Positions 23,440 through 35,679 of a DNA stretch of 64,000 nt are shown here, in pieces. The first letter of the stretch is position 1; each line of letters opens with the position of its first letter. The stretch spans positions 57,045,371-57,109,370 of the forward strand of contig NC_068567.1 of assembly GCF_025698545.1 (NCBI RefSeq), written 5' to 3'. The position numbers and the translations under genes were made by a program. The notes under the pieces are model-generated. The model did not search any database. It worked only from the letters and a program-made list of their open reading frames with translations, and was not told where the DNA came from. This DNA is from Gossypium raimondii. Its lineage: Eukaryota; Streptophyta; Magnoliopsida; Malvales; Malvaceae.

Positions 23440-25380
23440 GGTTCATTATACAGGTCATGTTCCCCAGAGAACAGATCAGTGATGATAGCAGATCTTGTCT
23501 TCCTGCACTGACAGCGAAGTAGATCGAGGACACCAGCCTTGCCTCCCTTGGTTACAGTGGAGCAGGTTGAAGATAGCAGATCTTGCCTTCTTGCATTGAC
23601 AGCGAAGTAGATCAAAGATACCAATTCTATCTCCCTAGGCAGCAGTGGAATAGATTGAAGATTGTGAGTCCTATTTCCCTGGTCAGCAGTGGAATAGGTT
23701 GAAGATGGTGAATTCTATCTCCCTGGGCAGTAGTGGAATAGATTGAAAATCACAAATCTTCTCTCCCTAAACAGTAGTGGAGCAGATTGAAGACGGCGAA
23801 TCTTATCTTCCCTAGGAGTAGGGAAGCAGATTTAAGCCACAAGTCCTATCTCTCTAGTCAGCAGTGGAATAGGTTGGAAATTACAGATCTTATCACCCTA
23901 AGCAGTAGTGGAGCAGATCGAAGACGGCGAATCTTATCTTCTCTAGGAGTAGGGAAGCAGATTTAAGCCACAAGTCCTATCTCCCTGGTTAGTAGTGGAA
24001 TAGGTTGGAAATTACAGATCTTATCTCCCTAAGCAGTAGTGGAGCAGATCGACAACAGCGAATCTTACTTCCCAGGCGGTGTAGTGGAACAGATTAAAGC
24101 CACAACGACGAATATCACTTCCTCGACATTGCAGTTAAAATATTAAAGCTACAATAGCGAATCTTATTTCCTGGCAGTGCAGTGGAACAGATTAAAGCCA
24201 CAACGGTGAATCTTGCTTCCTCGACATTGCAGTTAAAGATTAAAGCTACAACAGCGAATCTTATTTCCTGAAAGTGCAGCAGAACAGATTAAAGCCACAA
24301 CGGCCAATCTTGTTTCCCCGACATTGCAATTAAACAGATTGAAGACAGTAATCCTATCTCCCTGAAGTTGCAGTGGAGTGGATTAAAATAATAGATCTTA
24401 TCTCTCTGAAGTTGCAGTAGAGTAGATCGCATCAAGTCTTATCTCCCTGAGGTTGCAGCGAAGCAGACTGAGAAAGCAAGTCTTATCCCCCTGAATTTAC
24501 AATGGGGTAGACTGAAGATCGTGAATCTTATCTCCCTGAGTTTGCAGTGGAGCAGATTGAAGCCAGTAATCCTATCTCTCTGAAGTTGCAGTGGAGCAAA
24601 TTCAAACAATAGATCTTCTATCTCTGAAGTTGCAGCAGAGTGGATCGCATCAGGTCTTATCTCCCTGAGGTTGCAGCGGAGCAGACCAAGAAAGCAAGTC
24701 TTATCCCTCTGAAGTTACAGTGGGGCAGACTGAAGATGGTGAATCTTATCTCCCTGAGTTTGCAGTGGAGCAGATTGAAGCCAGTAATCCTATCTCCCTA
24801 AAGTTACAGTGGAGCAGATTCAAATAATTATCTCTCTGAAGTTACAGCAGAGTGGATCGCATCAATTCTTATCTCCCTGAGGTTGCAGCAGAGCAGACCA
24901 AGAAAGCAAGTCTTATCCCCCTGAAGTTGCAGTGGGACAGACTGAAGATGGTGAATCTTATCTCCCTGAGTTTGCAGTGGAGCAGATTGAGGCCAGTAAT
25001 CCTATCTCCCTAAAGTTACAGTGGAGCGGATTAAAACAATAGATCTTATCTCTCTGAGGTTGCAGTAGAGTAGATCGTATCAGATCTTACTTCCCAGATG
25101 GTGTAGTAAAACAAATTTAAGCTACAACGGTGAATCTTTCTTTCCCGACATTGTAGTTAAAAAGATTGAAGCTACAACAGCGAATCATACTTCCCTGACG
25201 GTGTAGGGGAACATATTAAAGTTACAATGGCGAATCTTGCTTCCCCGACATCACAGTTAAGCAGATTAAAGTTACGAGTTACAAATCCTATCTCCCCGAC
25301 GTTGCGGTGGCATAGATCGAGGCACCAATTTCTATACCTCTGAAGATGCAGTAGGATAGAATGAGGCTACTTGAAGAAGA
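23440..25380 (+). repeat. Tandem array with higher-order repeats in element C
   Basis: Nearly 2 kb of units of about 44 bp with a core like CTTATCTCCCTGAGTTTGCAG then TGGAGCAGATTGAAG. Three zones: 23460-24050 simple monomers; 24050-24330 and 25085-25290 an alternating two-unit form (GGTGTAGTGGAACAGATTAAA / GACATTGCAGTTAAA); 24330-25080 a five-unit higher-order repeat of about 215 bp, marked by TTTGCAGTGGAGCAGATTGA at 24541, 24759 and 24971. Tandem arrays in the 3' region of Tat/Ogre elements are known as seeds of satellite DNA. No coding. Confidence 0.9.
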
Positions 25381-25460
25381 AGAGCACCAAGGTCCAGTAC
25401 GACCGAGAAAAATTGGCCCTTTTTAAGTCTTTGCTTCATTCCCCTTACACGACAATGAGC

Positions 25461-25473
25461 AAAGAGGGGCAGC
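25461..25473 (+). other. Element C polypurine tract
   Basis: AAAGAGGGGCAGC lies directly before the right LTR start TGTAAGG (25474). It has the place and composition of the plus-strand priming tract. Confidence 0.8.
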
Positions 25474-28104
25474 TGTAAGGCCCAATATTTTCTCGCCTAT
25501 AATAAAAAAAATCAAATCAAAATAAAAATAAAAACCAAATAAAATCACAGTCCAAATACATGGGCCCAACATGGCCCAACCCGTTTTAACCTAAACTACC
25601 CAAACACTAGCCTAGCCTAAAACCTAATGGCCCAATACCTAGCCTAACTGAGACTGAAACCCTAGCAGCTTACAGCAAGCCATCGCGCCGCAATCAGGCT
25701 CTGCCCTCGCATGTGTGCCACTGTCACACACCATGCCTCCACGCCACGAGCCTCCGTACACTGTACCTGCAAATGAAAAAAGGACAACGCAGCACACAAA
25801 GAAACAAAAATAAAAAAGAAGAAGAGAAAATAGCAAAGGAGATTTTGTATTTTTTTCTATATTTTTTCGATATATAGACCGATTGCAATAGAACAAAAGG
25901 GGGGATACTATATCAAAAAACGAAATCAATACAAAAAAAAGGATTGAAGGTAGATTTTCGTTTATTTTCCTTTCTCTTTGTTTCGATCCATTTTTAAAAA
26001 AAAAGTAATACAGTTTGTAAATAAAAAGAAAAGAAGGAGAAGGTTTACACGCTTAGCAAGCTTCGGATTCGCGAGAGCTAAAAGCCCTAGGGGTGCAGCT
26101 CCAACCACCGTTGACGGTGTAATCGCGGCGGAGATATGGCGGACTGACGGCGGTGAAAGCTAGGGTCGAAACCCTAGCAGAGAAAACAAAAAGAACAATC
26201 TTTTTTAAATTAAAATAGGCTGCTAATGTTTTTTTTAGAAAATTTTGTTTAAATAACAATACAATACGGCGCCGTTTTGAGCTAGGGTTCCTAGCGCCCA
26301 AACCACGCTGTTTAGCGATCATACCCGATGACCCGATCCAATCGTGGCTAGATCCGCGCGTTTTGGTAGGGGAGGGATAATTGCGCTCCCAGTCCTTCTT
26401 ACTTTGCGCTTTGTTCCAATTCGATCCTTTAAGTTTCTTTAATTTTGGGCAGCATAATTTGTTGCAGATTTCATCTAGGTCCACATGCAACGCTGCGTTT
26501 TGAGAAGGGTTGGAAATATTCCCCTTTCAGTCCCCCATGTTATTCGCGCTTTGTAATTTGGACCTTTCCTTTTTTTATTTCAGATTTCTCCCCTGAATTA
26601 CCGCTCTAATGCCAATTTAGTCCTATGTTTCGTTGTTATTGCTAAAATTGTTTAGTTTATTATCTTTACTATTGTTATTATTGGTATTATTATCATATTA
26701 GTTTATATATTTACTTATTTTCATATATATACATTATTTTATTTTATTACATACTTGTTATTTTAATTCTTTTTATTCTAATGCATTAGTATATATTTTA
26801 TGATAATTCAATATTATTTATACATTTTAATGAGTTCATTTTTATAATAAGTTTTTCTTAAAATGTTTATTCATATATACTTTTGTGCTTTAAAAATCAA
26901 GAACATTTTATATAACACTATTTTATATATATAATTTGCATTAAGTTTTATTATTATACATATATCGTAATATATTATCGATTACATGTTATTATATTAT
27001 TTCCACTTATTTCATATATAATTTATTTCAAATCTATATATATTACTTATTTTAATTTTTTTAATATATAATTTCCTTTCTTGCATGTTATTTTTTATTT
27101 TTTTACATTTTTTTGTATTAAGTTGCTTGAAGCTTCGTTTAAGATGAGTTTAGTTCATTAGCTTTTGAATATTAAAGCTACTATTTGTATATGATGTGAG
27201 ATAATTGCTCTTACATGTATTGTATTGTTTGCACGTATCTATCGCTTCTTTGGTGTTCATTCGCGTACATTTTAATTTACGAATCACCATTCCGCATTGT
27301 ACGTTATTATTCCATGGTTTTATTTGTTTAAAAGATTACGTTTAATATCATTCAAGTATCAAGAACATTTTTATTCAAAAAGTTTTTCAAAAATAACACG
27401 ACACTCAGAATTTAGGATCTTCGAAAAGATTGTGTCCTAACTTACTGGATTCCAATCTTCCTCGTTGAATCTAAGAAACCGAGCATCCTTTTTAATTAAA
27501 ACATAAATAAAAAGCTCATTCTCGGGAATTTGATACGTTGTGTCCTAATGCATTGGATATGACACATTGTTTTCTCGAGATGAGGATTCTTTCTAAAAAA
27601 AACAACAAAGGCAATATTTGGCATTTAGGAATTTCGAGAAATTGAACCCTAACTTACTGGGTTACGATTTTTCGTTCGACCCAAATAACCAAATATCCTT
27701 CTCAAAATGCATAGGTTTAAAAGTCAAAAGATAAACTCAATTTTGAAGATTAAAATGTTGCGCCCTAACTCACTGAATGTGACAATTTATTTCTTTGGAA
27801 TAAGTGAGTCTCATCATCCAATTCATTTTATTCAAGATAAAAGGATCGTATTTTAAATCTTTTCAAAATTTTGACACTAAGACATTAAACAATCAATTCG
27901 GTACCAATTTTTGGTGTTACGAGGGTGCTAACCCTTCCTCGTACGTAACCGACTCCCGAGCCTATTTTCTCAAAGTTCGTAGACCTAAAATCGCTTTTCA
28001 AGGTGATCCGATCACACCTCATTAAAAGATCGGTGGCGACTCCAATTTTTCATTTTAATAAGTTGACAACTAAATTTTTGCTTTTCCAAAAAATGGTTTC
28101 GACA
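25474..28104 (+). repeat. Element C right LTR (2631 bp)
   Basis: Copy of the left LTR with the same termini, four CCTAAC motifs (about 27435, 27545, 27655, 27770), and TGGCGACTCC at 28034-28043. Shorter TA tract than the left LTR. If this LTR is active it reads towards OMT copy 2, 170 bp away. Confidence 0.92.
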
Positions 28105-28273
28105 CATACATCCCAAACATAATATATATATATATATATAAAGAAATATTATCCCTAAAGAGGTGACGAGAAAAAAAGATCTAAAAATATTTGTATAAAA
28201 AATCCTTGCATTCTCTTCCTCTCCAGTGCATTATAAATAATCTATGGTTACTAAGAAAAATAAAGAGAAAGCA

Positions 28274-29897
28274 ATGGAAAGAAAAGAACTAGATGAAGCA
28301 AGGATGCAAGGGCAAACAGAAATATGGTGGTACATGTTCAGCTTCGTAGATTCTATGGCGCTTAAGTCTGTCGTGGAGCTTCGCATAGCTGACATAAAAC
28401 ACTTTCATGGTGTCGTCATCACTTTGTCACAAATAGCTTCATGCATTAGTGATGACCTTGCTTCGCGAGACATTACCACCCTTGCTCGCATAATGAAATT
28501 CCTTGTTCGTACGTAGAAAGGTCTTCACCGTCTTCCATTCTTCAAACGATGGAGATCCCTGTATGACCTGACTCACTCATCGAGATGGCTTCTACATGAC
28601 ACAAAGCAAACCCTAGCACCCATGGTACTGATGGAGAGCCATCCATCGCTAATGGCTCCTTAGCACTACTTTAGCCACTGCATTAAAGAAGGTGGCCCTG
28701 CCTTCCAGAAAGCTCATGGGCGTGAGATATGGGACCTGGCATCAGAGAATCTCGAATTCAATGGACTTTTTAACGATGGCATGGAGTGTATAGCCAAATT
28801 CGTCACCAATGCAATTCTGTTGAGTTACAAACAAGGGTTAAGCTCCGTTGGATTGTTGGTCGACGTGGGAGGTGAGACAAGAGGCTTAATATCAGAGATC
28901 GTGAAAGCATATCCACACATCAATGGTGTCAACTTTAATTTACCACATGTCATCTCGATGGCACCAGCTTTCAATGGGGTCTCCCATATTGCTAGTGACA
29001 TGTTTTGTGCCATTCCAAATGCTGACACAGTCATTATGAAAGTACTTGCTTAAATCATGAATTTTAATTCGTTTTTCAAGAAATATAACATCAAGAAAAA
29101 AATTCCAAATATTGCAATTGTGGAAATAAGATTTATGATTTTTATTTCTTGTAATTACCATAGTGGAAATACAAGATTCAAGATAGAGAAATCAAAGTAC
29201 TTCTCTCGAGTCAAGGATTTGGTAAAATAACCATACATGTTTTATATTATACTCCATATACTTTTGAAATGAAAGCTATTTTATATTAAAAATGTTAAAT
29301 AGTAATTTTGTAATAATTGAAAAAAAATTGTTAGTCTTATAAAGTCAGCTTAATTAAAATGATGTACAACTAGTTTAAATATAAAGAGAAGAACAATGCT
29401 ATATGATTTTTATTGTGGCTATTTAATGAACTCATGGGGAAAACGTTAATCTATTGCAAATCCTTTTCAAGCGACTAACAACATATGATTTTTTTGTGGC
29501 TATCAGAATCAACTTAACAGTAATAGAAGATTGATATCACGCCATGAAATTTTAATCAAGTTTCAGCTCTATTTAGAATGGCTGTTCATTAAGTAATATT
29601 AATTATAAGAAAATAATTAGATACTATTTTTTTGTATTTTTTATTTGCAGTGGATATTGCATGATTGAGGTGACGAAGATTGCGTAAAAATATTACAGAT
29701 TTGTAAGAAAACAATACCAAGAGAGAATGGCAAAGTGATAATGGTTGAAATAATTTTGAAAGAAGATGGAATTGGAGTGTTTGATGAAATTGGATTCGTA
29801 TTTGACCTCCTAATGATTGCACATACCAATGGTAAGGAGAGAACAGAGGTGGAATGGAAGAAAATCTTGGAAGGAGGCGTATCCTGATGGTTAGTAG
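28274..29897 (+). pseudogene. O-methyltransferase copy 2 (pseudogene)
   Basis: Same OMT family as copy 4. Exon 1 is 28274-29041 and exon 2 is 29651-29897 with a 609-bp intron (AAA|GTACTT, TTTGCAG|TGG). Lesions: a 4-bp duplication (CGTA) near 28510 giving TAG at 28514-28516, then a 1-bp deletion near 28560 that restores the frame; Trp to TAG at 28661-28663; Trp of the HDW motif to TGA at 29666-29668; a 56-bp deletion near 29875 removing the C-terminal region up to the last few codons. The SAM motif reads VDVGGETRG instead of VDVGGGTGG. Element C lies 169 bp upstream of the ATG. Clearly dead as an enzyme. Confidence 0.9.
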
Positions 29898-30599
29898 CTT
29901 TTTTGCATAATATATATTTATTTTATGTCTAATTATTGTAATATATGTAGGTATGAATGTAATAAATAATTTTTTTCTCATGTTATTATACTAATAATAA
30001 AGTGATATATTAGTTTTTATGCAATTTGGCTGAAAGAAATTAAAAGGTACAAACTTCCCCGTAGTCCAATTTCCAAAAATTTATATGTGAATTCAATAAA
30101 TATATCAACCTTGAGTGTTCACCTCCAAATTCATTTTGTGGGTTCGAGTCTTAAAGATACTATTGATAACGTTTGAATTGACAATAATTTGTTCATATAT
30201 GTGATTTATTTTCCGTTTTCCTATTTCAATTTTACACATTTTATAATATATCATAAAATGTATATAGTTAAACAAATTAACTCTTGAAAATTAAAAGATT
30301 TGCATTTGCATAAAACTAAATGTATTTTAGAGCAAAAGGTAGGTTAAAATATGTCATAAATTTTTTGTTTTGAAAATTTAGAATTAAGTCTTTGTATTTT
30401 TATTTTTAGACCTTTCAAATTTTAAATAACTTGAATTTAATAAAAGAAAATAACAACATTAATAATTGAATCTAAAATTTAAAATTTTAAAAATAAAATG
30501 ACCAAATTTCATTAAATAAAAATATAAAGAGTAAATTTTAATTTTCAAAAATTACATGATACGGCAACAAACCATATCCTCTCTATGGTTCTGTTCCTC
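29898..30599 (+). other. 3' flank of OMT copy 2
   Basis: AT-rich. Stretches from about 30010 (TTTATGCAATTTGGCTGAAA, TTAAAAGGTA) and 30215 (CCTATTTCAATTTTACACAT) match the 3' flank of copy 4 (40890, 41000), marking the duplicated unit. A GGGTTCGAGTC near 30146 resembles a tRNA B box without an A box. No gene seen. Confidence 0.55.
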
Positions 30600-30948
30600 T
30601 TATTTTATATATAATATAAAATTGGGAGGTCTCAATTTTTTTTCTCCCTAAACAAGGCTTCTTCTTATGTTTTATGTTTGGACTATCCAAATGTTATTCA
30701 ACAGTTTGTGTTAGAAGACGTGTCATTGCTTATTGATTGATGTTTTTTCTTATAGGGATTTTGATTAAAGAAACTGAAATTTTATCTTATTCTAAAGACA
30801 TTCGTTAAGAGGTGACGAGAAAAAGAATTAAAAATATTTGTATAAAAGAAATCCTCACAATTCTCTTCCTCTCCGCTTTACTATAAATTACTTCTTGATT
30901 ATTAGGAAAAATGAGATCCCACGAAAACTAGGAGAAAGGCCGAATACA

Positions 30949-31713
30949 ATGGAAAGAATAGAATTAGATGAAGCAAGGCTACAAGGGCAAGCAGAGATAT
31001 GGTGTTACATGTTCAGCTTTGCAGATTCTACGGCGCTTAAGTCTGCCATGGAGCTCCGCATAGCTGACATAATATACTCTTATGGTGGCACTGCCACTTC
31101 GTCGCAAATAGCTTCATGCATTAATGACAGCCTTACTTCGCCAGATATCACCACCCTTGCTCGCATAATGAGATCGCTTGTTCGCAGAAAGATTTTCACT
31201 ATCCATCCTCCTTCAAACGGTGGAGATCCCTTGTACAACTTAACTCACTCATTGAGATGGCTTCTACATGACTCGGAGCAAACCCTAGCGCCCATGGTAC
31301 TAATGCAAAACCATCCATGGCAAATGGCTCCTTGGCACTACTTCAGTCAGTGCGTGAAAGAAGGTGGCGTTGCCTTCAAGAAAGCTCATGGGTGTGAAAT
31401 ATGGGATTTAGCATCGAGGAATCTTGACTTCAACAAGCTTTTTAATGATAGCATGGCTTGTACATCCAAGTTCGTTACCAGTGCAATCCTGTCAGGTTAC
31501 AAACAAGGATTCAACTCCATTGGATCGTTGGTTGATGTCGGAGGTGGGACTGGAGGCTTAATATCAGAGATCGTCAAAGTACATCCACCCATCAAAGGTG
31601 TTAACTTCGATTTGCCGCATGTAATCTCGACGGCACCGGGATACAATGGGGTCTCCCATATTGATGGTGACATGTTTCATGCCATCCCAAATACCGATGC
31701 AATCATTATGAAG
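30949..31713 (+). pseudogene. O-methyltransferase copy 3, exon 1 only
   Basis: A clean 765-nt exon 1 (255 codons, MERIELDEA to IIMK) with dimerisation region, LVDVGGGTGG SAM motif, GVNFDLPHV and GDMFHAIP, followed by the normal donor (AAG|GTACTT at 31714). The frame is open upstream to 30838, but copies 1 and 2 support ATG 30949. Exon 2, with the catalytic His and two Glu residues, is absent: intron-like DNA runs to about 33360 and then becomes retrotransposon. The product would lack the active site. Closest to copy 1 by eye in exon, flank and intron. Confidence 0.88.
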
Positions 31714-33360
31714 GTACTTACTTAAATCATGAATTTAAATTCTTTTTTCATGGAGTATAGCATTAAGGAATTTTTTACATATATTATAATTGCGGAAACA
31801 CGATTATCAATTTTATTTCTTATAAAGATTTTTATAGTTATAAAAAATATAAACGCAATGACTTATGTTAACAAACTAATAACTTTTATAAGTGAAGATA
31901 ATTAAAATGGTCTGGAATTAATTTAAAATACGGCAGACTTTTCTTAAATGAGGTGTCATTGGCATTGACCAAGAAAAAGGGCAGGAGATGGAGTCAATCA
32001 TTTATGTCATTTAGCTTGCTTTTGATTTAGATTTCTAAGGGATCTCTTTTCATTTAAGTCCCCCGCGTTCGCCGGCTTTTTTTTAACGAATTTTTAAAAT
32101 ACTTTTATAATAATTGTTTTGTTAAGGATCAAGTCTAAATTTTAAACAGATTTGTGAGTTAATGTTGAAATAATTTTTAAAAGAGACAATACTTGATGCA
32201 TTAACGAATAATAATACGACATATTACTAAATAAAATAAAAATATTAAAACCCTAAGTTTAGAATCCAAGTGTTATTAACACTTATTTATAATAATTATA
32301 ATTAATTAATATTTACTTATATTTAAATAAAATTATTATTTATAGATTTTTTATTTTTTAATGATAATGTATCATATTATTTATTGGTAATGCATGAGAC
32401 TCATCCACATATGGTACATTAAATATTATTTATTTTTAAAATACATTATGTAAAAAAATAAACACAAAATTTAATTTAAAAATATATAAATACAAATAAA
32501 CATGCAAATCAACAAATTTGAATAAATCATTTAAAATTAAAATTAAAATAATTAGTTAACAAAATATAATTATTTTACAGGAATATTACAAAATATATCA
32601 TTTATAATTAAATAAAAATAACATTTTAATTCTTTTCCTAAGCAGCTCAAATATAAATACCAAAACTAGCAGCAAGTTTATACCATAAATCGATAATTTA
32701 AATCCACTTTTAAAATAAAAATTAATAATAAAAAATTGGATTAAATATGAATTTTAAATTACATGCCACTCCGTCTCTCTAAAATACAAAATTTTAAAAT
32801 AAAATAATGTCTAAAATAGTATATAAATTGAAAAAAAGAACTAGGGATTTTTTTCTATGTAGTACCACCATAACCACATTTTACTATAATGGTTAAGTTA
32901 TTAGTAGAATCGATTTTATTTATGTTTTATTTTAACCTTTGTAACAGCAACAATTACGGTTATGAACAACATTTTCAATTAAATTAGTTTTTATAACAAC
33001 AATATTTAATAAAATGATCTTAACTAAATTATTATTTTAATAAAATGTTTAAATTTCACATGAAAAATTTACCAATAATATTTTATTAAATAAAATAAAT
33101 AGTTAGAATTAAAGATATTAATTTAATAAACTATTAAGTTCCTTAATTAATTAAATATTCTATTATTAATTTGTAACATCTTAAACTTATAAATCAATTG
33201 CGTGAATTTAACAACTTGTGATAAATAAATTAATTTAATTTGATAATTACTACTAATTAATTGAATTTGTTAATTGATGAACTTCATAATTAATCATATG
33301 GAAGAATTTAAAATAAAATATGCATAAAAGTAATCGTTGGTTAATTGATGAACTTCATAA
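31714..33360 (+). other. Orphan intron of OMT copy 3
   Basis: Matches the intron of copy 1 in several blocks, including the MITE (32165-32440, left arm shortened), CACTCCGTCTCTCTAAAATACA (32769) and GATGAACTTCATAATTAATCAT (33276). No acceptor or exon 2 follows. Unlike copy 1, a 21-bp segment occurs twice (33269-33289 and 33340-33360), the second abutting integrase sequence. Confidence 0.7.
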
Positions 33361-34430
33361 AATTTACTATAGACTTTGTATCAGGGTTACCCTTATCTCC
33401 GAAAAAGAAAGATGCTATTTGGGTAATCGTTGATCGTTTGACAAAGTCTGCACATTTTATTTCGGTACGTATGGATTTCTCCCTGGACAGATTAACTGAG
33501 TTGTATGTTTCTGAGATTGTCAAGCTACATGGAGTACCAGTTTCTATTATTTCTGACAGAGATCCGCGGTTTACATGCCGATTCTGGGAAAAGTTACAAA
33601 AAGCTCTAGGTACACAATTTATTGCATTTCATCCTTAGATGGATGGTCAATCCGAATGTGTAAGTCAGATTCTTGAGGATATGCTACGGTGCTGTATATT
33701 AAAATTTGAAGCCAATTGGGGAAAATATTTACTGTTAGTCAAATTTGTGTATAATAATAGTTATCAGTTAAGCATAAAAATGGCACTTTTTAAAGCTTTG
33801 TATGGCCATAAATGTAGAACTTCATTGTATTGGATCGAACTTAGTGAGAAAAAGATACATGGAGTTGATTTGGTCCAAGAAACTGAAGAAAAAGTGAAAG
33901 TGATCTGGGATAGCTTGAAAGCAGCTTCTGATCGATAGAAATCTTACGCGGATCTTAAACGAAAAGAAAAAGAATTCCAAGTTGGTGATAGAGTATTTTT
34001 GAAAGTTTCACCTTGGAAGAAAGTTCTTTAGTTTGGTCGTAAAGGCAACTTGAGTCCGCGGTTTATTAGGTTGTACGAGGTTATTGAAAGAATCAGACCT
34101 ATTGCATACCGATTGGCACTAACACCAGAACTCGAGAGAATTAATAATGTTTTCCACGTGTTTATGTTACGACGGTATCGGTCAGACCCTTCACATGTTA
34201 TCTCTCCGACAGAGGTGGAGATTCAGCCTAATATGACTTATAGTGAGGAGCCGATCAAAATTCTGGCACGTGAGACGAAGGAATTGAGAAATAAAAAGGT
34301 AGTTTTAGTAAAAGTCCTCTAGCAACGACATGGAATAAAAGAAGCTACCTGGGAACAAGAAGAAACAATGAGGAAGCAATATCCAAACCTATTTACTGGT
34401 AAGATTTTCAAGGACGAAAATTTTTTAAGG
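33361..34430 (+). pseudogene. Chromovirus integrase-chromodomain remnant
   Basis: Ty3/Gypsy chromovirus integrase C-terminal half in one frame. Blocks: [101 protein letters not shown], and a chromodomain-like end ATWEQEETMRKQYPNLF. Four in-frame TAG stops (33636-33638, 33936-33938, 34029-34031, 34320-34322) but no frameshift. Protease, RT, RNase H and integrase zinc finger are missing upstream. The chromodomain would target chromatin in an intact element. Confidence 0.88.
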
Positions 34431-34437
34431 GGGGAGA
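34428..34437 (+). other. Chromovirus polypurine tract
   Basis: AAGGGGGGAGA-type tract immediately before the LTR start. Confidence 0.7.
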
Positions 34438-35679
34438 TTTATAACAGCCCATTTTCAGTAAAATCGGAATAGTGGTTTCAAGACCACAAATTCGAATCTA
34501 AAAAGAAAATTATTTTAATATTATTTCATTGTCTAAATTATAATAGGAAAATCGTATGAAAATTTTGTTAAGAAAATTTTACCGATTACATGTTTAATTG
34601 ATAAAAGGATCAAATTGCATGAAATGCAAAAGTTGGGTTCTAGTAGCTATAAGTATCAAATAACTATGAATTCAAAGTTTGAGGCCCTTATATGGAAAAT
34701 AGACCATTAAGAGAAGTTAGCAGATAAGGATGATGATTCATCCATGGAAATTTAATTAAAGAAAAGGATGAAATTAGAAATAAAATATATTAAAAGATGA
34801 TAAATGATTAAATAAAGAAAATATCATCATTTATCATCATCTTTCCCAATTTTTTTTGGAAACCCTAGCTAAGAAAAAGAGCTCAAGCAAGCTTTCTTGG
34901 TTTAATTAGGTATGAATTCTTGTCCCGCTTTTAGTATTTTTATGTTTCCAAAATTGTAATAGCATAATTAAGCTATTTTGGGGATTAATTTGTAAAGTTA
35001 TCAAAGTTCTAGGATTTTTTCATGGATGAATATAGTTGAATTATGAAGTTTTATGGTAGAAAATGAAAGGTTGTTGATAGATAAACAACTTTTATTAAAG
35101 GAATTTTGATAAAATGTGATTTAGGGACTAAATTGTAAAAATGTAAAATTCATGGAAAAATTTTGATTTTTCTAAAATACATGGGCTGCTATTGATACAT
35201 GTAAAATTCAGCTAGGCTTGGAATAAGGATTAAATTGCATGAATTTCATTTTTTGAGCCTAGGGATAAAATTGGAATTAATCAAAAGTATAGGGGCAAAA
35301 TGATACTTTTGCCTAAGATGTAAATTGGATTGAAATGAGTATGAAATTGTATTAAATTGAGTTAATTTACTTGTATAGATCCAGAAAGATAAAATACGGA
35401 GCTAGATCGAGGTAAAGAAAAAGTAACAAATTAGTAGATTACAACTCACGAACATTGTCGAGGTAAGTTTGTGTAACTTAATTGTGTAATTATATGTTTG
35501 AATTGATTTGAATGATTTGTATGTGAATTCTGCATTGGCCATGTATATGAAATATGATCATATATCCGAAAAAATACCCGATAAATGTTAAATCTCGTTT
35601 GAATGAATGAAATTTGATTGGGTACAGGATTCTATTTCTCGAAAGGTAGTGGTCCTGCATATGTTGCGGACATACCGTA

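Larger units (their letters stand above)
15178..28104 (+). mobile_element. Gypsy Tat/Ogre-like element C, full length with target duplication
   Basis: A 12.9-kb LTR retrotransposon flanked by exact CATAC repeats (15173-15177 and 28105-28109). Left LTR 15178-17842, primer-binding site 17846-17863, gag about 18870-19927, pol about 20580-22080, a non-coding tandem array 23440-25380, polypurine tract 25461-25473, right LTR 25474-28104. LTRs begin TGTAAGGCCCAATATTT and end TTTCGACA. The two LTRs are visually almost identical, differing mainly in TA-repeat length, so the insertion is fairly recent. All coding parts carry stops and frameshifts, so it is non-autonomous now. The primer site and long 3' non-coding region indicate the Tat/Ogre branch (inference). 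Confidence 0.92.

Noticed and set aside
23440..25380. CRISPR-like spaced repeats
   Set aside because: Units are contiguous, diverged and nested in higher-order repeats inside a plant retrotransposon; no unique spacers.
30110..30175. Possible tRNA gene or SINE (GGGTTCGAGTC)
   Set aside because: No A box, no cloverleaf arms and no target duplication.
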